Source: Opitutaceae bacterium BACL24 MAG-120322-bin51 (GTDB taxonomy: Bacteria; Verrucomicrobiota; Verrucomicrobiia; Opitutales; Coraliomargaritaceae). Taken from it: 64,000 bases of DNA. The notes under the pieces are model-generated. The model had not been told where the DNA came from. It saw only the letters and a list, made by a program, of their open reading frames with translations, and made no database searches. The stretch is taken from contig CAJJBI010000005.1 of the NCBI GenBank assembly GCA_905182465.1, forward strand, positions 124,001-188,000, given 5' to 3'. A program made the translations under genes and the position numbers. Positions 9,315-19,834 of the stretch are shown one piece after another (position 1 is the stretch's first letter; the number at the start of each line of letters is the position of its first letter).

Positions 9315-9351
9315 AAAAAAAAGCCCGGCCTCTATGGAGGACGGGCTTTTT
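9315..9351 (-). terminator. Rho-independent terminator of the ribosomal operon
   Basis: Inverted repeat AAAAAGCCCG-g-CCTC / GAGG-a-CGGGCTTTTT with a TATG loop and A/T tracts on both sides. It lies about 20 bases after the rplQ stop on the minus strand and before the symporter start. Its symmetry would allow it to work in both directions. Confidence 0.9.
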
Positions 9352-9369
9352 GGTGAAAATCTTAAGTGC

Positions 9370-10008
9370 TTAAGCGTCTTTATCTTCGCCGTTGTCTGCC
9401 TTTTTAGCAGCCTTTTTGGCGGCTTTTTTAGCGGGTTTTTTAACTGCCTTTTTGGCGGCCTTCTTGACTGCCTTTTTGGCAGGCACTTCTTCGAGAGATT
9501 CGGCAGGCTCAACATCAGCAACTGAGGATTCTTCAGCAGGCTCTTCAGTTGCTGTTTCCTCCTCGGCTTTTTTAACGGCCTTCTTTTTGACGGCTTTCTT
9601 CTTAGGCTTCTTGCTGTAACCTTCATCATTACCGTCGACGAACTCAATGAGCGCCATTTCAGCAGCATCACCGATACGTTGGCCAAGCTTGTAGATGCGT
9701 GTATAACCGCCGTTGCGATCGGTGAACTCTGAAACACGTTCATCAAAAAGCTTAGCAACTGCCTTCTTATCACGAACGCGAGCGATCGCAAGACGACGAT
9801 AATGTAGCTTGCGCGCAGCGTCGTTGGCTTTTTCTGCCTTCTTAGCGAGTGTTATGATTTTCTCAATAACAGGGCGGAGAGCGCGTGTCTTGGAGATGGT
9901 CGTTTCGATGCGGCCGTGCGTAATGAGGGCAGTCATCAGATTGCCCATCATTGCAGCACGGTGAGGACCGGAAACGCCGAGTTTATGTTTTCTTTTGTTG
10001 TGACGCAT
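9370..10008 (-). CDS. rplQ: 50S ribosomal protein L17 with long Lys/Ala-rich C-terminal tail
   Basis: L17 sits near the peptide tunnel exit of the large subunit. Residues 1 to about 127 are the normal L17 core (MRHNKRKHKLG start, LMTALITHGRIETT). Residues about 128-212 form an added low-complexity tail: a basic stretch, an acidic Glu/Ala stretch (about 149-175), then [14 protein letters not shown]-type repeats like the C-terminus of histone H1, and a short acidic end. Total 212 residues against about 120-130 usually. It is the last gene of the operon, 44 bases after rpoA, followed by a terminator. The tail's function is unknown; nucleic-acid binding is an inference from composition. Confidence 0.97.
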   Translation of the reverse strand: MRHNKRKHKLGVSGPHRAAMMGNLMTALITHGRIETTISKTRALRPVIEKIITLAKKAEKANDAARKLHYRRLAIARVRDKKAVAKLFDERVSEFTDRNGGYTRIYKLGQRIGDAAEMALIEFVDGNDEGYSKKPKKKAVKKKAVKKAEEETATEEPAEESSVADVEPAESLEEVPAKKAVKKAAKKAVKKPAKKAAKKAAKKADNGEDKDA

Positions 10009-10052
10009 TGTCTAAGTTTCTTAGTGCTGAAAGAGGTGCGGAAAGTGAGCGA

Positions 10053-11054
10053 TTAAAGTTCGCTACCCTTTTCGAGGAGGCGTTCGTCGATCTTCATACC
10101 AAGGGAAAGACCGAGTTGCTCGAGCTTGTCCTTGATTTCGTTGAGCGACTTTTTACCGAAGTTGCGATACTTGAGCATCTCTTGTTCGGACTTCATAGCG
10201 AGCTCACCAACTGTTGTGATATTAGCATTGTTGAGACAGTTAGCGGCACGGACGGAAAGTTCGATCTCGTTCACGCTCATGTTAAGCAGCTTGCGAAGGC
10301 GATTCTGCTCTTCGCTGATCTCCTTGCTCTCGCTCTCGAACTCGATGTCGTCTTGAGAGACTTCTTCGAATACTTCGAGGTGGTGCTTGAGGATTGCAGA
10401 GCTTTGTTTAAGTGCGTCGTCTGGAGTGATACGTCCGTCTGTAGTGACTTCGAGGATCAGCTTGTCGTAGTCCATTGATTGACCAACACGAGTGTTCTCA
10501 ACTGAATACTTAACGAGGCGAACCGGGCTGAAAAGCGAGTCAATTGGGATCACACCGATAGGCTGCTCGTCTTGCTTATTCTTTTCACCAGTGCAATAAC
10601 CACGGCCTACTTTGACTTCGAGCTCAGCGAGGAAACGCTGCGGCTTATCAAGTGTGCAAATGATTTGCTTTGGGTTGATGATCTTGAAGTTGGCATCCTC
10701 TTGGATGTCTTTTGCAGTTACCTTACCGTCACGATTTACATCGATGAGCAGTGTAGCAGATTCGCGAGACTCAGAAACGAGGAGCACCTTTTTAAGGTTG
10801 AGTACGATATCAGTGACATCTTCGACCACGCCGTCTATACTTTGGAACTCATGCTGCACGCCCTCGATCTTAATCGAGGTGATAGAAGCACCTTCGATCG
10901 AGCTAAGTAGCACGCGGCGAAGGGAGTTACCAATTGTATGGCCGTATCCGCTCTCAAACGGCTCGGCTGTAAATGTGGCGAATGTATCTGTCGCGGTGTC
11001 TTCGACTTTGGACAGACGGTTGGGGAGTTCAAATTTTCCTAAGCGCTTTGGCAT
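10053..11054 (-). CDS. rpoA: DNA-directed RNA polymerase subunit alpha
   Basis: Assembly platform of RNA polymerase and contact point for activators and UP elements. 333 residues with the N-terminal dimerisation domain (ESGYGHTIGNSLRRVLLSS), the insert domain, and the C-terminal helix-hairpin-helix domain (LSVRAANCLNNANI, then GKKSLNEIKDKL). A Glu/Asp-rich linker lies between the two domains. Standard place between rpsD and rplQ. Confidence 0.98.
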   Translation of the reverse strand: MPKRLGKFELPNRLSKVEDTATDTFATFTAEPFESGYGHTIGNSLRRVLLSSIEGASITSIKIEGVQHEFQSIDGVVEDVTDIVLNLKKVLLVSESRESATLLIDVNRDGKVTAKDIQEDANFKIINPKQIICTLDKPQRFLAELEVKVGRGYCTGEKNKQDEQPIGVIPIDSLFSPVRLVKYSVENTRVGQSMDYDKLILEVTTDGRITPDDALKQSSAILKHHLEVFEEVSQDDIEFESESKEISEEQNRLRKLLNMSVNEIELSVRAANCLNNANITTVGELAMKSEQEMLKYRNFGKKSLNEIKDKLEQLGLSLGMKIDERLLEKGSEL

Positions 11055-11113
11055 AATGGACTTTTCTCTAGCTGGTTACAGTGAATTGCGATGAAACGAA
11101 GATCCGAGCCGGA

Positions 11114-11722
11114 CTAGCGGCTGTAGAATTCAACGATCAATTGAACGTTAATCGACTCTTCGGTTTCTTCAGAAGAGGGAAGGCGATTGACGGTGGCTTT
11201 AAGGGCGTCGGCATTGAGTGTGAGCCACTCAGGCACGGTGCGTGCTTGGCTTTCTTCCATGCAACGGGTCGCAAGCTGACGAGAGGAAGTGCGCTCACGC
11301 ACTTCAATCTCTTGGCCTTCCTTGACCATAAAGCTAGCGATGTCTGTCTTGATGCCATTGACTGCGATATGACCGTGTCCAACAAATTGGCGAGCGGCAG
11401 CGCGAGACTTAGCGAAACCGAGGCGATAGATTACGCTATCGAGACGGCATTCTAGCATCTTGAGGAAAATTTCACCAGTCACGCCACGAGTCGCTTTAGC
11501 TTTTTCGAAAGTGAGGCGGAACTGCTTCTCTGTCATGCCATACATGAAACGAAGCTTTTGCTTTTCATTCAGGCCGACGGCATAGTCGCTGTACTTACGA
11601 CGCAGGCGAGGGCCGTGCTGACCGGGAGGGTGCGGCTTGCGCTCAAAAGCTTTAGTCGGGGCAAAGATTGCCTGACCGAAGCGGCGGTTGATACGTGTTG
11701 TGGGTCCTGTGTAACGGGCCAT
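11114..11722 (-). CDS. rpsD: 30S ribosomal protein S4
   Basis: Primary 16S rRNA binder at the mRNA entry; helps initiate body assembly. 202 residues with the S4 fold core (LECRLDSVIYRLGFAKSRAAARQFVGHGHI) typical of the S4 RNA-binding motif. The zinc-binding cysteine cluster found in some S4 proteins is absent, so this is the zinc-free form. Part of the S13-S11-S4-rpoA-L17 segment. Confidence 0.98.
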   Translation of the reverse strand: MARYTGPTTRINRRFGQAIFAPTKAFERKPHPPGQHGPRLRRKYSDYAVGLNEKQKLRFMYGMTEKQFRLTFEKAKATRGVTGEIFLKMLECRLDSVIYRLGFAKSRAAARQFVGHGHIAVNGIKTDIASFMVKEGQEIEVRERTSSRQLATRCMEESQARTVPEWLTLNADALKATVNRLPSSEETEESINVQLIVEFYSR

Positions 11723-11781
11723 GGTGTTATTTTCTAATTATCTGCTAACTAATTTTTATGTGTCTATCTGGCAGAGTCAGA

Positions 11782-12291
11782 TTAGACACGACGACGTTTC
11801 GGCGCGCGGCAACCATTGTGAGGGACCGGAGTCACATCCACGATTTCGGTTACGATCATGCCTAAAGATTGGAGTGCGCGGACAGCAGAATCACGACCCA
11901 TACCTGGACCGTTCAGCTTGACGACGACTTCTTTCATTCCGTGTGACATAGCTACGCGACCAGCGTCTTGCGTGACGACCTGGGCAGCGTAGGCTGTAGA
12001 CTTACGGGAGCCACGGAAGTTGCACTTGCCGGCACTTGACCAGGAAATGACGTTACCACGTGCATCACAGAAAGTGACTTTGGTGTTATTAAAAGTGGCG
12101 AGCACGTTAACGATACCAGAAGTAATGTTCTTACTACCTTTGGCACGACGGATTTTAACGCCGTCCAAATCGCTCTTCAGAAGATCTTCTGCTGTGACTT
12201 CCTTCTTTTTTTCGGGCTCAGCACCCTCTTCAACAGAAGCCTTAGCCACTACTTTTTCTTCTTCGACGGGTGTATTTTCTTCTTCGCTCAT
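11782..12291 (-). CDS. rpsK: 30S ribosomal protein S11 with acidic N-terminal extension
   Basis: S11 forms the platform of the small subunit near the Shine-Dalgarno helix. The conserved core starts at about residue 48 ([13 protein letters not shown], then [10 protein letters not shown]) and ends in the usual [10 protein letters not shown]. Before it lie about 47 extra residues rich in Glu and Lys ([13 protein letters not shown]...). Total 169 residues against about 130. No internal ATG near the core start is better placed, so the extension appears to be translated. Confidence 0.96.
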   Translation of the reverse strand: MSEEENTPVEEEKVVAKASVEEGAEPEKKKEVTAEDLLKSDLDGVKIRRAKGSKNITSGIVNVLATFNNTKVTFCDARGNVISWSSAGKCNFRGSRKSTAYAAQVVTQDAGRVAMSHGMKEVVVKLNGPGMGRDSAVRALQSLGMIVTEIVDVTPVPHNGCRAPKRRRV

Positions 12292-12325
12292 AGGAAATTC
12301 TTGTTAATAAATGTAGGTGGCCGAA

Positions 12326-12688
12326 CTATCGGCGGACTGGCTTGACAGCACCCTTACGTGTGCGGGCATTTGTTTTAGTGCGTTGGCCGCGAACTGGGAG
12401 ACCACGCATGTGGCGCATACCGCGAAGACTGCGGATAGCGGAAAGGCGCTTAAGATTTGCAGTGCGCTCACGGCGAAGATCACCTTCGACCACGTATTGC
12501 TTGTCACCCACGATGGACGCTAGCTTGTTAACCTCTTCTTCACTGAGGTCACCGGCACGGCGGTCTGCATCGAAACCAGACTCGGCGACGATTGCAGCGG
12601 CGCGAGTTGGGCCAATGCCATAGATATAACGAAGCGAGTAAACTAGCTTCTTGTTTGCGGGGATATCGACTCCAAGGATACGTGGCAT
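12326..12688 (-). CDS. rpsM: 30S ribosomal protein S13
   Basis: Head protein of the small subunit; its C-terminal tail contacts P-site tRNA and it bridges to L5. 120 residues, normal length, with the MPRILGVDIP start, the helix-turn-helix block YGIGPTRAAAI, and the basic end RGQRTKTNARTRKG. The rpmJ (L36) gene that often precedes rpsM is absent from the 75-base gap to map. Confidence 0.98.
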   Translation of the reverse strand: MPRILGVDIPANKKLVYSLRYIYGIGPTRAAAIVAESGFDADRRAGDLSEEEVNKLASIVGDKQYVVEGDLRRERTANLKRLSAIRSLRGMRHMRGLPVRGQRTKTNARTRKGAVKPVRR

Positions 12689-12763
12689 GATATTTTAAAG
12701 GTTGGTAACCCGCTAGAATACGGGAAAATGGTGGAAAATAGTGATTTAAGTTAGTTTGAAAAG

Positions 12764-13531
12764 TTAATTCTGCGGAATTGTTAAGATTTCTGGCTCCCCG
12801 TTGGTAACGAGGACGGTATGCTCAAAGTGGGCGGAGGGCTTACGGTCTTGGGTAACGGCAGTCCAGCCGTCCTCAAGCATGTCAATTTTACCGATGCCGA
12901 GGTTAATCATGGGCTCAATGGCGAGGCACATCCCTGGTTTAAGGAGGGAACCGCTACCACGGCGTCCGAAATTAGGGATTTGCGGTAGCTCATGCATCGT
13001 CTTGCCGACGCCGTGCCCAACGAATTCGCGAACGATTCCGTAGTTGTGGCGTTTGATGAAGCGTTCGACAGCATTAGAAATGTCGCCAACTCGGTTACCG
13101 GCTCTAGCAAAACTAATTGCATAATTGAGCGATTCGCGGGTGGCGTCGATCAAGGCTGCGTTTTCGACAGCAGCTGGCTCGATGAGAACAGTTCGGGCAT
13201 TATCACCGATAAATCCTCGGTGGCGCACGACAACATCAATCGAAACAACGTCTCCTGCTAGGATTGTGCGTCGCATAGTGCCAATTCCGTGAACAATTTC
13301 TTCATTCACAGAGAGGCAGGTGTAAGCAGGGAAGACGTGGTCGCCGTTACGGTAATTGTGACAGGCGCTTTCGGCTCCGAGCTCTTCGATGGCTTTGCGG
13401 CCGAGCTGATCTAGATCGTAAGTGGTTATCCCCTCTTCTACCGTGTCGACGAGACGTTTAAGAACGGTCGCGGCAATTTGGCAGGCTTCGCGGATCGATT
13501 GAATTTCTTCGTCTGAGCGAATGTATTTCAT
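12764..13531 (-). CDS. map: Type I methionine aminopeptidase
   Basis: Removes the N-terminal methionine from nascent proteins; a dinuclear metal enzyme. 255 residues with the expected ligands: Asp in VVSIDVVVRHRGFIGDN (two Asp), His in GHGVGKTMHELP, Glu in CLAIEPMIN and Glu in SAHFEHTVLV. It follows secY directly as in many bacterial spc operons, but adk, which usually lies between them, is missing here; an adenylate-kinase-like gene is at 46512-47729. Confidence 0.97.
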   Translation of the reverse strand: MKYIRSDEEIQSIREACQIAATVLKRLVDTVEEGITTYDLDQLGRKAIEELGAESACHNYRNGDHVFPAYTCLSVNEEIVHGIGTMRRTILAGDVVSIDVVVRHRGFIGDNARTVLIEPAAVENAALIDATRESLNYAISFARAGNRVGDISNAVERFIKRHNYGIVREFVGHGVGKTMHELPQIPNFGRRGSGSLLKPGMCLAIEPMINLGIGKIDMLEDGWTAVTQDRKPSAHFEHTVLVTNGEPEILTIPQN

Positions 13532-13638
13532 CGAATTAGTGACTGAGCGGATGAATCAAAGAACAAAAAATTAGAAACGAAGAGGCAATTAGATCATTGC
13601 ACCTTCGGGGAATAGCCGTGGTCGCTTTGGTCGCGGGC

Positions 13639-15153
<1,515 letters not shown>

Positions 15154-15182
15154 CTGTGGCGTATCCTAAAGGAAAGTCGAAT

Positions 15183-15647
15183 TTACGCTTCCTCTTTCTC
15201 CTCTGTCGTAGCTTCTTCAATCTTACCGCCTGCAGCCTCGATCTTACTCTTGGCAGTTACGGAAACTTTGCAGACCTTGACTGTGTAGGCTTTAGAGAGT
15301 TCGCCGTCACCGAGGAGCTTGACGCCTTGATCATTATCGCGGACTAGGCCTGCGGCGATCAGAGACTCACGATCCACTGTATCACCCTCTAGCTTTTCGA
15401 GCTGTCCGACGTTGACCAGTTGGTAAGAGACTTTGAAGTTCTTGTTATTGAAACCACGTCGTGGGAGTTTACGGTAGAGAGGCATTTGACCGCCTTCGAA
15501 ACCGATGCGGATACCCCCACCAGAGCGAGCTTTTTGGCCCTTATGGCCCTTGCCGGATGTCTTACCATGACCGCTACCTTCACCTCGTCCGAGACGTTTG
15601 GTGGGGTGTGTGGCACCTTTGATAGTTGGAATGTTTTCGAGATTCAT
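15183..15647 (-). CDS. rplO: 50S ribosomal protein L15
   Basis: Large-subunit assembly protein that reaches into 23S rRNA. 154 residues with the N-terminal glycine-rich basic segment (RLGRGEGSGHGKTSGKGHKGQ) and the globular C-terminal domain, ending in an acidic EEATTEEKEEA tail. It begins 12 bases after rpsE; rpmD (L30), usually between them, is absent. Confidence 0.97.
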   Translation of the reverse strand: MNLENIPTIKGATHPTKRLGRGEGSGHGKTSGKGHKGQKARSGGGIRIGFEGGQMPLYRKLPRRGFNNKNFKVSYQLVNVGQLEKLEGDTVDRESLIAAGLVRDNDQGVKLLGDGELSKAYTVKVCKVSVTAKSKIEAAGGKIEEATTEEKEEA

Positions 15648-15659
15648 GTGTTTAGATCC

Positions 15660-16184
15660 TTAGACTTCCGCAGCGGCTTCGCCGAAACGGATATTTTGAA
15701 TTTCCTCGTGTGAACGCAACTGAAGCAGCGCTGCCATCGTCGCATTCACCATAGCTAGGTGATTGTTTGAACCGAGGGATTTGGAAAGAATGTTTTTAAC
15801 GCCAACAGATTCGAGCACCGCACGGCAACCGCCACCAGCGATGACACCCGTTCCGTCCGACGCAGGACGCAGCAGAACTTTACCGCCATCAGCTTCGCCG
15901 AGAACATGGTGAGGAATCGTGTCGTTACGAAGATTAATCTTAACAAGATTCTTCTTGGCTTGCTCGGTGCCTTTACGGATGCACTCAGGAACTTCCTTCG
16001 CCTTACCGTAGCCGACTCCGACTTCGCCTTTTTGATTACCGACTACGACGAGTGCTGAGAAGCTGAAACGGCGACCGCCCTTTACAACTTTTGCACAACG
16101 GTTGATGTGAACAACCTTCTCGACGTATTCTGGAGTTTCTTCCGGCTCGTCCTTCTGGGAAAATGATCTGTTTTGTCTGCTCAT
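15660..16184 (-). CDS. rpsE: 30S ribosomal protein S5
   Basis: Small-subunit protein at the mRNA entry tunnel; affects decoding fidelity together with S4. 174 residues with the N-terminal double-stranded RNA-binding-like domain ([29 protein letters not shown]) and the C-terminal domain ([21 protein letters not shown]). Normal length and position. Confidence 0.98.
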   Translation of the reverse strand: MSRQNRSFSQKDEPEETPEYVEKVVHINRCAKVVKGGRRFSFSALVVVGNQKGEVGVGYGKAKEVPECIRKGTEQAKKNLVKINLRNDTIPHHVLGEADGGKVLLRPASDGTGVIAGGGCRAVLESVGVKNILSKSLGSNNHLAMVNATMAALLQLRSHEEIQNIRFGEAAAEV

Positions 16185-16195
16185 ATGGGAGTTCC

Positions 16196-16552
16196 TTAAA
16201 ATTGTAAGCCGCCTTTGCGAGCTGCTTCAGCGAATGTTTTAACGCAACCGTGGTAGCGGCGACCAGAGCGGTCAAAAACAACAGATTCGACGCCAGCTGC
16301 CTTAGCTTTTTCAGCGATAACATTGCCGAGTGCGAGTGCACCGTCGTTGTTTGCCTTTACATCGGCATCTTTGCCGCCCACCGAGGAGGCATAAGCCACG
16401 GTGTGACCTGCGACGTCATCGATGCACTGAGCATAAATGTGCTTGTTGGAGAAATGGACCGCGAGCCGTGGGCGCTCTGCAGTGCCTTTGACCTTCTTGC
16501 GAATGCGGTAACGGCGCTTCTGCGCGAGAGAGTTTTTCTTCTGGAGTTTCAT
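16196..16552 (-). CDS. rplR: 50S ribosomal protein L18
   Basis: 5S rRNA-binding protein of the central protuberance. 118 residues with the basic N-terminus ([20 protein letters not shown]), [13 protein letters not shown], and the conserved end [22 protein letters not shown]. Normal length; between rplF and rpsE. Confidence 0.98.
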   Translation of the reverse strand: MKLQKKNSLAQKRRYRIRKKVKGTAERPRLAVHFSNKHIYAQCIDDVAGHTVAYASSVGGKDADVKANNDGALALGNVIAEKAKAAGVESVVFDRSGRRYHGCVKTFAEAARKGGLQF

Positions 16553-16572
16553 ATCTGTGACTCGACTGGAAA

Positions 16573-17109
16573 TTAAGCGGACTTCTTACCCTCCTTGCGG
16601 CGGACGTATTGACCAACGATGTGGACACCTTTGCCCTTGTAAGGCTCGGCTGGGAAGTAGGAATAGATCGTCGCAGTGATTTCACCCACCATGTGCTTGT
16701 CAGCACCAGAGACGGAAATTTTAGTATTCTGATCTACTTTAACTGTGATCCCTTGCGGAATTTTCACCTTGATTGGGTGCGAGTAGCCAAGTGCAAGGTC
16801 GAGCAAGTCGCCCTCAAGCACTGCACGAAAACCAACACCTTTAATCTCAAGTTTCTTTTCGTAACCATCGACGACGCCGATCACCATATTGTTGATGATC
16901 GAACGAGCTGTGCCGAACATAGCGCGGGCGTGTCGACTACTGCCCTCAGGCGTTACACGGATTTCGCCATCAGCGAGCTCGATGTTGATCGAACCGTCGA
17001 AAGTTTTTTCTAGTTGACCCTTGGGGCCGTCTACGCGGACGGTCTGACCATCTACTACGACGTTTGCCTTATCAAGGACGGGGATAGGAAGTTTACCAAT
17101 TCTGCTCAT
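16573..17109 (-). CDS. rplF: 50S ribosomal protein L6
   Basis: Large-subunit protein near the sarcin-ricin loop and factor-binding site. From the ATG at 17109 the product (178 residues) starts with the conserved MSRIGKLPI. The frame is open to 17133, but those eight codons are not conserved and overlap the rpsH-rplF spacer. Two L6 repeats are visible; the C-terminus has PEPYKGKG-like AEPYKGKGV. Confidence 0.97.
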   Translation of the reverse strand: MSRIGKLPIPVLDKANVVVDGQTVRVDGPKGQLEKTFDGSINIELADGEIRVTPEGSSRHARAMFGTARSIINNMVIGVVDGYEKKLEIKGVGFRAVLEGDLLDLALGYSHPIKVKIPQGITVKVDQNTKISVSGADKHMVGEITATIYSYFPAEPYKGKGVHIVGQYVRRKEGKKSA

Positions 17110-17126
17110 CTTATATTGCCTTTCAA

Positions 17127-17525
17127 TTACCAAACTTTGCAGACGAGTTCGCCGCCTACGCCTTGTTCACGGGCATCGCGAGCACGCACTACGCCTTTAG
17201 AAGTAGTGAGAATAGCAACACCAAGGCCTTCGAGGACGCGTGGGATTTCTTTGCTACCGTAATAGAGACGACGTCCAGGAGTGCTGTGACGCTGGATACC
17301 GGTGATAGCCGGAGTTTTGCCTGCAAATTTCAAAGTGAGCGTGAGCGTCTTGAAGCCCTTCTCGTTTTGACCTTCGCTAAAGTCTTTAATGTAACCCTCA
17401 CTCTTAAGAATCGCAGCAATGGAAGAGCGCATCTTGGAGTGCTGCGTTGTGCAGGTCTCCTTGTGCGCCAAGCTGGCATTGCGGATTGTGGTGAGGAAAT
17501 CGCCGATTGTGTCGTGAACTGCCAT
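17127..17525 (-). CDS. rpsH: 30S ribosomal protein S8
   Basis: Primary 16S rRNA central-domain binder; in E. coli it also represses translation of the spc operon. 132 residues with TIGDFLTTIRNA at the N-terminus and the conserved C-terminal block GVAILTTSKGVVRARDAREQGVGGELVCKVW. Normal length and place. Confidence 0.98.
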   Translation of the reverse strand: MAVHDTIGDFLTTIRNASLAHKETCTTQHSKMRSSIAAILKSEGYIKDFSEGQNEKGFKTLTLTLKFAGKTPAITGIQRHSTPGRRLYYGSKEIPRVLEGLGVAILTTSKGVVRARDAREQGVGGELVCKVW

Positions 17526-17613
17526 AGTAATTGACTAGTGGGTTTTCAATTTTGTGATTAGTAAGGATTCTGCTTTTTGGTCTTTTGAAATCTGTCTTCA
17601 GACCTCTGAATAA

Positions 17614-17919
17614 TTACCAAGAAGATTTAGTGACGCCTGGGATCTTACCTTGGGTGGCAAGTTCGCGAAACGTGATTCGAGAAAGACCGAATTTGCGAAT
17701 GAACGCACGGGGACGACCAGTAACGGAGCAACGATTGCGAGCTCGTATCGGAGAGCTGTTCTTAGGCAGCTTAGTCAACTTGGCTTGCGCCTTGTAGAAC
17801 TCCTCATCGGGAGTTTCAGGATTAGCAAGGATCGCTTTGAGCTCTTTACGCTTTGGTGCGTATTTTGCGATCATGCGTTCGCGCTTTAAGTTGCGTTGGA
17901 TTGCTGATTTTTTAGCCAT
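17614..17919 (-). CDS. rpsN: 30S ribosomal protein S14 (zinc-free long form)
   Basis: Small-subunit head protein. 101 residues, the long form. The C-terminal block [21 protein letters not shown] keeps only one Cys of the CxxC pairs seen in the short zinc-binding form, so zinc is not expected. Located between rplE and rpsH. Confidence 0.98.
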   Translation of the reverse strand: MAKKSAIQRNLKRERMIAKYAPKRKELKAILANPETPDEEFYKAQAKLTKLPKNSSPIRARNRCSVTGRPRAFIRKFGLSRITFRELATQGKIPGVTKSSW

Positions 17920-17940
17920 GGGTCAATATTCTTTAAAAGA

Positions 17941-18546
17941 TTAAGCAGAAGCTTCGACAGTGGCGGCGGCTTCAGCTTCAGCTTCGGCTTCGGCGACTTC
18001 GGCGCTTGTTTTGCGGAAAGGCATACCGAAGAGCTTAAGGAGTTCGCGTCCTTCGTCATCGGACAGAGCGCTGGTATTGATGCAGACGTCCATACCGATT
18101 GTTTCATTATTGCCTTCGGCGGAAACTTCGGGGAAAATCGTGTGATCGTTTAGACCTAGCGTGTAATTGCCTTGTCCATCAAGCCGTGTAGGCACCCCAC
18201 GGAAATCACGAATACAAGGCAGTGAGATATTAATCAACCGCATGAGGAAATTATACATCGCTACACCACGAAGAGTGACCTTGCATCCGATGGGCTGACC
18301 TTCACGAAGTTTGAAATTCGAGATTGAAAGCTTAGCTATTGTAGTAACAGGCCGCTGACCAGAGATCTTAGCGATCTCATCGTTCACGTATTGCACGTGG
18401 TTCTTATCAGCAGTAGCTGAGAATCCAGAGTTGAGGACGATCTTCTTGACCGCGGGCACTTGGTGAGGGTTCTTGTATCCGAACTTTTCCATAAGTGCGG
18501 GCACGACCTTCTCGGCGTAATGTTTTTGTAATAGTGACTGTGACAT
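17941..18546 (-). CDS. rplE: 50S ribosomal protein L5 with Ala/Glu tail
   Basis: 5S rRNA-binding protein that bridges to S13 and contacts P-site tRNA. The core (FGYKNPHQVPAVKKIVLNSGFS, RDFRGVP, GNYTLGLNDHTIFPE) is complete by about residue 178. It is followed by some 20 residues of an Ala/Glu tail (EVAEAEAEAEAAAT) not usual in the family. Total 201 residues versus about 180. Confidence 0.97.
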   Translation of the reverse strand: MSQSLLQKHYAEKVVPALMEKFGYKNPHQVPAVKKIVLNSGFSATADKNHVQYVNDEIAKISGQRPVTTIAKLSISNFKLREGQPIGCKVTLRGVAMYNFLMRLINISLPCIRDFRGVPTRLDGQGNYTLGLNDHTIFPEVSAEGNNETIGMDVCINTSALSDDEGRELLKLFGMPFRKTSAEVAEAEAEAEAAATVEASA

Positions 18547-18645
18547 CTTATAAGTAAGGCGGATTTCTAACCCGGCTTGTGAGTGGTGGATGATGTTTTG
18601 AAAAGGGGCGAGAAAGTGAGGTCTAAATGCTCACTGGCAAGTACC

Positions 18646-18888
18646 TTATTTCTTTTTCGCGTCGTATTTCTCGGCGCTCATTACATTAGAGTAATGGATG
18701 GAAGCTTCACGCTCCACGGAACCTCCCTCTGGGTTCTCCTGAGTCTTACGCTCAAATTTAGTGATTAGGTTGACGCCTTCGACGATGATACGCTCACCAG
18801 CTTGAACGGAAAGTATCTTGCCGCGCTTACCTTTGTGAGCGCCTGAGATAACGACGACTTCTTGTTCGCGTTTGATTGCTTGTGCCAT
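18646..18888 (-). CDS. rplX: 50S ribosomal protein L24
   Basis: One of the two assembly initiators of the large subunit; KOW-type RNA-binding domain (VISGAHKGKRGKIL). 80 residues, shorter than the usual 100 or so, mainly at the C-terminus. Starts 3 bases after the rplN stop, suggesting tight coupling. About 100 bases of spacer separate it from rplE downstream. Confidence 0.96.
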   Translation of the reverse strand: MAQAIKREQEVVVISGAHKGKRGKILSVQAGERIIVEGVNLITKFERKTQENPEGGSVEREASIHYSNVMSAEKYDAKKK

Positions 18889-18890
18889 GA

Positions 18891-19253
18891 TTAGAGAACC
18901 TCTGGGGCTAGGGAAATGATTTTCATGTATTTGGCACGGAGCTCGCGAGCTACCGGGCCGAAGATACGCGTACCTTTGGGGTTACCATCGGCGGTGAGAA
19001 TAACAACGGCGTTGTTGTCAAAACGTAAATAGCTGCCATCACCGCGACGGATCGGAGCCTTGGTGCGAACGACTACGGCACGAACGACTTCGCCCTTCTT
19101 GACAGAAGAATCGGTGGACGCTTCCTTGACAGCGCAAACAACAACATCGCCCACGTCGGCAGTGTCCTTGTTTTGGCCAAGGCGGCGGATCATTTCGGCG
19201 GATTTGGCGCCGGTGTTATCCGCGATAAATACGCGGCTGTTCATCTGAATCAT
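18891..19253 (-). CDS. rplN: 50S ribosomal protein L14
   Basis: Large-subunit interface protein. 120 residues with the conserved start [17 protein letters not shown] and the block [34 protein letters not shown]. Normal length and position between rpsQ and rplX. Confidence 0.98.
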   Translation of the reverse strand: MIQMNSRVFIADNTGAKSAEMIRRLGQNKDTADVGDVVVCAVKEASTDSSVKKGEVVRAVVVRTKAPIRRGDGSYLRFDNNAVVILTADGNPKGTRIFGPVARELRAKYMKIISLAPEVL

Positions 19254-19298
19254 AGCTAAATCTCCTTATTAGGATTTATAAATTGGTGAGGAGGTGCC

Positions 19299-19580
19299 CT
19301 ACTCTTCGCCCAGCTTAGGAGCGACTTCGAGAACCTTGGTTACGCGCCAGCGCTTTAACTTGCTGAGCGGGCGTGTTTCCATAATTTCAACTTTGTCTCC
19401 AAGGCCACACTCGTTCTTCTCGTCGTGTGCGTGCACAACGGTCTTACGCTTAATTTCCTTCTTATAAAGAGGATGCGGGACTTTGTAAGAGTAAGTGACC
19501 TTGATAGTCTTATCTCCGGAACGGCTTGATACGATTCCGATGAGGACTTTACGAGAGTTGCGTGTGGCTGTGGCTTCCAT
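19299..19580 (-). CDS. rpsQ: 30S ribosomal protein S17
   Basis: Primary 16S 5'-domain binder with an OB fold. 93 residues with [19 protein letters not shown] and the conserved [20 protein letters not shown] block. Normal length; between rpmC and rplN. Confidence 0.98.
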   Translation of the reverse strand: MEATATRNSRKVLIGIVSSRSGDKTIKVTYSYKVPHPLYKKEIKRKTVVHAHDEKNECGLGDKVEIMETRPLSKLKRWRVTKVLEVAPKLGEE

Positions 19581-19603
19581 AGTGGGCGTGTGCGGCTAAA
19601 AGT

Positions 19604-19807
19604 TTAAGCGTTGGCTGTAGCCAACTTCTTTTCTTTGAGAATAGTTTCGAGGCGAGCGATTTGACGGCTCATATCTTTAAATTCATGTGGGTGCTCAACT
19701 TGTCCCGTCTGCTTACGCATGCGGAGTTGGAGACGAGACTCACGTGTATCGCGTAGCGACTTTTCGATTTCGGCTTCAGACATTTCGCGGATTTCTTTAG
19801 TGTTCAT
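19604..19807 (-). CDS. rpmC: 50S ribosomal protein L29
   Basis: Small helical protein at the tunnel exit next to L23. 67 residues with KEIREMSEAEIEKSL and the C-terminal helix MSRQIARLETILKEKK. Normal length, 23 bases from rpsQ. Confidence 0.97.
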   Translation of the reverse strand: MNTKEIREMSEAEIEKSLRDTRESRLQLRMRKQTGQVEHPHEFKDMSRQIARLETILKEKKLATANA

Positions 19808-19834
19808 AGTTATAGTTTCCTATCTCTAAAAGTG

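Noticed and set aside
9276-9791. Open frame extending the bile-acid symporter gene back through rplQ
   Set aside because: The Arg/Lys/Ser-rich translation is a shadow of the lysine-rich L17 tail in another frame, and a terminator lies between the two genes.
12689-12763. Possible L36 (rpmJ) gene between map and rpsM
   Set aside because: The gap of 75 bases is too short for its 37 codons and shows no CxxC motif.
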